NCBI GenBank assembly: GCA_019243075.1
Contig: JAFAUV010000183.1
Span: 1-16,037 of the forward strand
Length of the DNA stretch: 16,037 nt
Source: Bradyrhizobium sp.
GTDB taxonomy: Bacteria > Pseudomonadota > Alphaproteobacteria > Rhizobiales > Xanthobacteraceae
Direction: 5' to 3'
The translations under genes and the position numbers were made by a program. Within the stretch, counting starts at the first letter, position 1. Every line of letters starts with the position of its first letter. Shown piece by piece: positions 12,499 through 16,037 of the stretch. The notes under the pieces are model-generated. The model saw nothing but the letters and a program-made list of their open reading frames with translations. It was not told where the DNA came from and made no database searches.

Positions 12499-13269
12499 AT
12501 GCCCGTTCATCGCAAGCGTTTCCGCATCGAAGAAGCCATCGGCGAAGTCATCCAGGTGCCGGAAGGCGCCGAGGTCGACAGCGGCCCCATGCACCGCGAG
12601 ATCATGGCCGAGCTGCGCGCCATCCGCACCCAGATGGCGAACGCCGGCAAGAGCGCGGCGATGACGACGCTCGAGGGATCGGCCGAACGCGAAGTCGCCG
12701 AAGCCAATGCGCTGCTCGAAACCTACCGCGCCCAGATCGAGCAGTGCGAGAAGCTCAAGGTCGAGCTCGACCTAATCCATGATGCCATCAGCCGCACCAA
12801 GCGCGAGATCGCCGTGCTGCACGGCAAGAGTTTTGACGGCCAGGAGATGGCCAAGGTCAATGGCGAGCTCGGCGCCGTCGTCGGCGGCACCGAGCATGCC
12901 ACGCAGCAGATCCTGGAAGCCGCCGAGGCGATCGACCAGGCGTCAAGCGCGCTCGCCAAGGTCAACTCGCCGGAGCAGCAGAAAATCCTGAGCGAGGAGA
13001 TCCAGGAACGCGTGATCTCGATCTTCGAGGCCTGCAACTTCCAGGACCTGACCGGGCAGCGCATCACCAAGGTGATGGCGACCATGCGTTTCATCGAGAA
13101 ACACATCTACGAGATGATGGAGATCTGGGGCGGCGTCGACGCGATCCGCGCCCATGCGCCGCCGATCGTCGACACCCGCGAAGGCGATGCCCGCCTGCTC
13201 AACGGCCCGAAGCTCGACGGCGACGCCGGCCATGCGTCGCAGGACGACATCGACGCCCTGTTCGACTGA
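12499..13269 (+). CDS. cheZ: Protein phosphatase CheZ
   Basis: A 256-residue, largely helical protein. CheZ dephosphorylates CheY-P and ends the chemotaxis signal. The active-site helix reads CNFQDLTGQRI (179-189), with Asp183 and Gln187 aligning with the catalytic Asp and Gln of E. coli CheZ. The C-terminal SQDDIDALFD (247-256) matches the CheY-binding tail, preceded by a flexible linker (about 218-246). The central region (about 60-170) is predicted long helices. AGGAA lies 8 nt before ATG 12499. It stands alone: no other che, mcp or flagellar gene is in the window. The gene is divergent from an L,D-transpeptidase and convergent with a lipoprotein. Its regulation is not evident. Confidence 0.92.
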   Translation: MPVHRKRFRIEEAIGEVIQVPEGAEVDSGPMHREIMAELRAIRTQMANAGKSAAMTTLEGSAEREVAEANALLETYRAQIEQCEKLKVELDLIHDAISRTKREIAVLHGKSFDGQEMAKVNGELGAVVGGTEHATQQILEAAEAIDQASSALAKVNSPEQQKILSEEIQERVISIFEACNFQDLTGQRITKVMATMRFIEKHIYEMMEIWGGVDAIRAHAPPIVDTREGDARLLNGPKLDGDAGHASQDDIDALFD

Positions 13270-13280
13270 GCCGTTCGAGA

Positions 13281-13311
13281 CCGGCAGGAAACGCCGGCCG
13301 GCTTACCGGCC
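13281..13311. terminator. Overlapping hairpins between convergent cheZ and lipoprotein genes
   Basis: GGCCGG-CTTA-CCGGCC (13296-13311) forms a compact GC-rich stem. CCGGC (13281-13285) and GCCGG (13293-13297) form an alternative, overlapping stem. They fill most of the 44-nt gap between the cheZ stop and the convergent lipoprotein stop. No good T-run follows on either strand, so this is a possible terminator only. Confidence 0.4.
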
Positions 13312-13313
13312 AA

Positions 13314-13838
13314 TCACGCCCGCGGTCCGCAGCGGACATAGACCATGTTGCCGTAGCGGGTCGCCGCATCCCTGTCGGTGAAGCGGGTGATCAGGACGCG
13401 GCCGTCGAAGGAGACGATCTCGCGGTCCTGCTCGCCGCCGGGCGGTCCCGCCGGGCCGATATAATTCTTGCCGCCCTGGCTGCCCTTGAGCCGCAATTCC
13501 TGCGGGGTGGCCTGGTCGGCCAGATGCATCACCACGCCGCCGCTCTGGCCGGCGCCGATCACATAGGGCTGCTTGCATTGGGCGGCGGCCTGTTTCTCGG
13601 TGCGCGCCCGATCGGCCGGGTTCTGATACGAGGCGAGGCCCCATTTGCCGACCAGCTCCTCGGAGCGGATGGTGGCGGGCATTTCCGGCGCGACCCCGGG
13701 CTCCGGCGCGGCGGCCGGCTGGGACGAGCCAAAGCCGAAATTGCCAAGGCTCATGTTGCTGCAGGCGCCCAGGAACAACGCCAGTGCCGAGGCGACCGAC
13801 CATCCGGCAATCGTCCGCGCGTAGCCCAAACTCGACAT
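13314..13838 (-). CDS. Hypothetical lipoprotein
   Basis: A 174-residue protein of unknown function. The N-terminus has a hydrophobic signal (about 10-25) and the lipobox LGAC with Cys26, indicating SPase II cleavage and lipid anchoring. A short Pro/Ala-rich linker (about 38-55) follows, then a globular domain beginning EELVGKWGLASYQNPADRAR and ending TRYGNMVYVRCGPRA. It includes a Gly/Pro-rich loop (GGKNYIGPAGPPGGEQ) and two cysteines. The early Trp and beta-rich character recall small barrel folds such as AprI/Inh inhibitors, but I cannot identify a family. I chose ATG 13838 because AGGGGA lies 6 nt upstream; the frame extends to 13910 without support. Convergent with cheZ, divergent from groESL. 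Confidence 0.82.
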   Translation of the reverse strand: MSSLGYARTIAGWSVASALALFLGACSNMSLGNFGFGSSQPAAAPEPGVAPEMPATIRSEELVGKWGLASYQNPADRARTEKQAAAQCKQPYVIGAGQSGGVVMHLADQATPQELRLKGSQGGKNYIGPAGPPGGEQDREIVSFDGRVLITRFTDRDAATRYGNMVYVRCGPRA

Positions 13839-13984
13839 CGCATTCCCCTGAACTGGATCGTGGCCGCATCCCGCTTGCAGCCAAGCGTAAAACCCCTGTC
13901 GGAGCAACAACTACGCCGATTGCCCGCTCCGGTCTCGGCGTCAAGCATCCTATACCAGCCTCAATAAGGCCTTAACCACCTTTG

Positions 13985-14014
13985 CTTGACAGGAACTTCG
14001 CCAGGCCATATTTC
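13985..14014 (+). promoter_or_regulatory. Probable sigma70-type promoter of groESL
   Basis: CTTGACA (13985-13991) provides a perfect TTGACA -35, followed after 17 nt by TATTTC (14009-14014) as a -10. Initiation near 14021 would place the CIRCE operator at the start of the transcript, the usual arrangement for HrcA-controlled groESL operons. The rest of the 321-nt gap (13839-14159) contains no gene I can support. Confidence 0.65.
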
Positions 14015-14025
14015 GGGGCGCGCGA

Positions 14026-14052
14026 TTAGCACTCAGAGAACGTGATTGCCAA
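14026..14052 (+). promoter_or_regulatory. CIRCE operator (HrcA binding site), right half degenerate
   Basis: The left half TTAGCACTC (14026-14034) is a perfect match to the CIRCE consensus. After the standard 9-nt spacer, the right half reads GATTGCCAA (14044-14052), matching GAGTGCTAA at 7 of 9 positions. It lies just downstream of the probable promoter and 107 nt before groES. HrcA repression relieved by heat is expected from the family; weaker binding because of the two changes is inference. Confidence 0.82.
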
Positions 14053-14159
14053 CGCTGCGCATCATTTGGGCGTCACCACGGCGTCGAACGAGCCGCATCC
14101 CGATCCGCATTCAAACCGCCGAGCACTACTGTAAAGCGAGCCTGTACAAGGGAAACGTC

Positions 14160-14456
14160 ATGGCCAAATCCAAATTTCGTCCGCTGCATGACCGTGTCGT
14201 GGTCAAGCGTATCGACGCCGAAGAGAAGTCCAAGGGCGGCATCATCATCCCCGATACGGCCAAGGAAAAGCCATCGCAGGGCGAGGTCACCGCCGTCGGC
14301 CCGGGCGGCCGCGACGAGGCCGGCAAGCTGATCCCGATCGACCTCAAGGTCGGCGACCGCGTGCTGTTCGGCAAATGGTCGGGCACCGAGGTCAAGCTCG
14401 ACGGCGAAGAGCTGCTCATCATGAAGGAATCCGACATCATGGGCGTGCTGGTTTAA
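14160..14456 (+). CDS. groES: Co-chaperonin GroES
   Basis: A 98-residue GroES, full length for the family. GroES caps the GroEL ring so that substrate proteins fold in a closed chamber. Visible are FRPLHDRVVVKRIDAEEKSK (residues 6-25), the mobile GroEL-binding loop around KGGIIIPDTAKEKP (25-38), and the C-terminal ELLIMKESDIMGVLV. AAGGGA lies 6 nt before ATG 14160. The frame stays open back to 14046, but that upstream part overlaps the operator and has no ribosome-binding site. The groEL gene follows after 174 nt. Bradyrhizobium genomes carry several groESL copies under different control; this one belongs to the CIRCE/HrcA type by its upstream sequence. Confidence 0.97.
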   Translation: MAKSKFRPLHDRVVVKRIDAEEKSKGGIIIPDTAKEKPSQGEVTAVGPGGRDEAGKLIPIDLKVGDRVLFGKWSGTEVKLDGEELLIMKESDIMGVLV

Positions 14457-14491
14457 GCGCCCGAATTCCAGAGCCGCTTGCGCTCTCCGCT

Positions 14492-14577
14492 GTCATGCCC
14501 CGGCTTGACCTTGGCTTGACCCCGGGCATCCATCATTCTTCGAAAGCGATGGATCGCGGGTCAAGCCCGGCGATGAC
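14492..14577. repeat. Dispersed palindromic element between groES and groEL
   Basis: The left arm (14492-14510, GTCATGCCCCGGCTTGACC) and right arm (14559-14577, GGTCAAGCCCGGCGATGAC) are inverted with 16 of 19 positions matching. Inner arms ATCCATC/GATGGAT (14528-14534 and 14548-14554) extend the hairpin. The left arm carries an 11-bp tandem duplication of GGCTTGACC (14502 and 14513). It belongs to the GTCATGGCCGGGCTTGACCC-type repeats common in Bradyrhizobium. A small stem AGAGC/GCTCT (14470-14486) lies just before it. Because it is inside the groESL operon it would be transcribed. Confidence 0.82.
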
Positions 14578-14630
14578 GAGATGAAAAGGCGGCGATCCCG
14601 TTAAATCCAGACATCCAGGAGTAATTCAAA

Positions 14631-16037
<1,407 letters not shown>

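Noticed and set aside
14046..14159. N-terminal extension of GroES
   Set aside because: It overlaps the CIRCE right half and leader, has no ribosome-binding site, and GroES normally begins MAKSKFRPL at 14160.

Overview
The window is GC-rich, densely coding and has the gene content and intergenic repeat families I associate with Bradyrhizobium and its close relatives (Nitrobacteraceae, Alphaproteobacteria). Pointers are the DUF4170 and DUF6101 proteins, a 325-residue HisG paired with HisZ, a CIRCE-type groESL operon, and three kinds of dispersed palindromic element between genes. This assignment comes from recalled family knowledge, not from a database search. I see no prophage, insertion sequence, CRISPR array, tRNA or rRNA; it reads as core chromosome.

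Layout. (1) 1-2588, minus strand: a tight operon pmbA > cysQ-like phosphatase > DUF4170 > DUF374-type acyltransferase. The last gene runs off the left edge and probably leads into Kdo/lipid A genes. (2) 2873-3394, plus strand: a DUF6101 protein. It is convergent, across a palindromic repeat (3402-3491), with (3) 3500-5109, minus strand: a secreted Pro/Ala-rich protein and ubiA (ubiquinone synthesis), overlapping by ATGA. (4) 5299-8315, plus strand: rsmE, then hisZ-hisG (first step of histidine synthesis), with a terminator-like hairpin 16 nt before hisZ. (5) 8401-10280, plus strand: a membrane GT2 glycosyltransferase and a YdjC/ChbG/HpnK-type deacetylase, overlapping by ATGA, probably building a modified polyprenyl-linked sugar for the envelope. 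(6) 10481-11341, plus strand: a DUF2076 protein with a Gly-Tyr repeat, closed by a strong terminator that also serves the convergent L,D-transpeptidase (11418-12194, minus). (7) 12499-13269, plus strand: a stand-alone cheZ, convergent with a small lipoprotein (13314-13838, minus). (8) 14160-16037, plus strand: groES and the first 469 codons of groEL behind a sigma70-like promoter and a CIRCE operator with one degenerate half, with another palindromic repeat between the two genes.

Several units serve the cell envelope (acyltransferase, GT2/deacetylase pair, L,D-transpeptidase, lipoprotein), beside housekeeping metabolism (ubiA, hisZG, rsmE) and protein folding (groESL). I do not see a clearly new multi-gene system. 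The points most worth a second look are the GT2-deacetylase cassette without its expected final transferase, the hairpin against hisZ, the half-degenerate CIRCE, the palindromic repeat inside the groESL transcript, the symmetric sequences between the L,D-transpeptidase and cheZ, and two unrecognised exported proteins.
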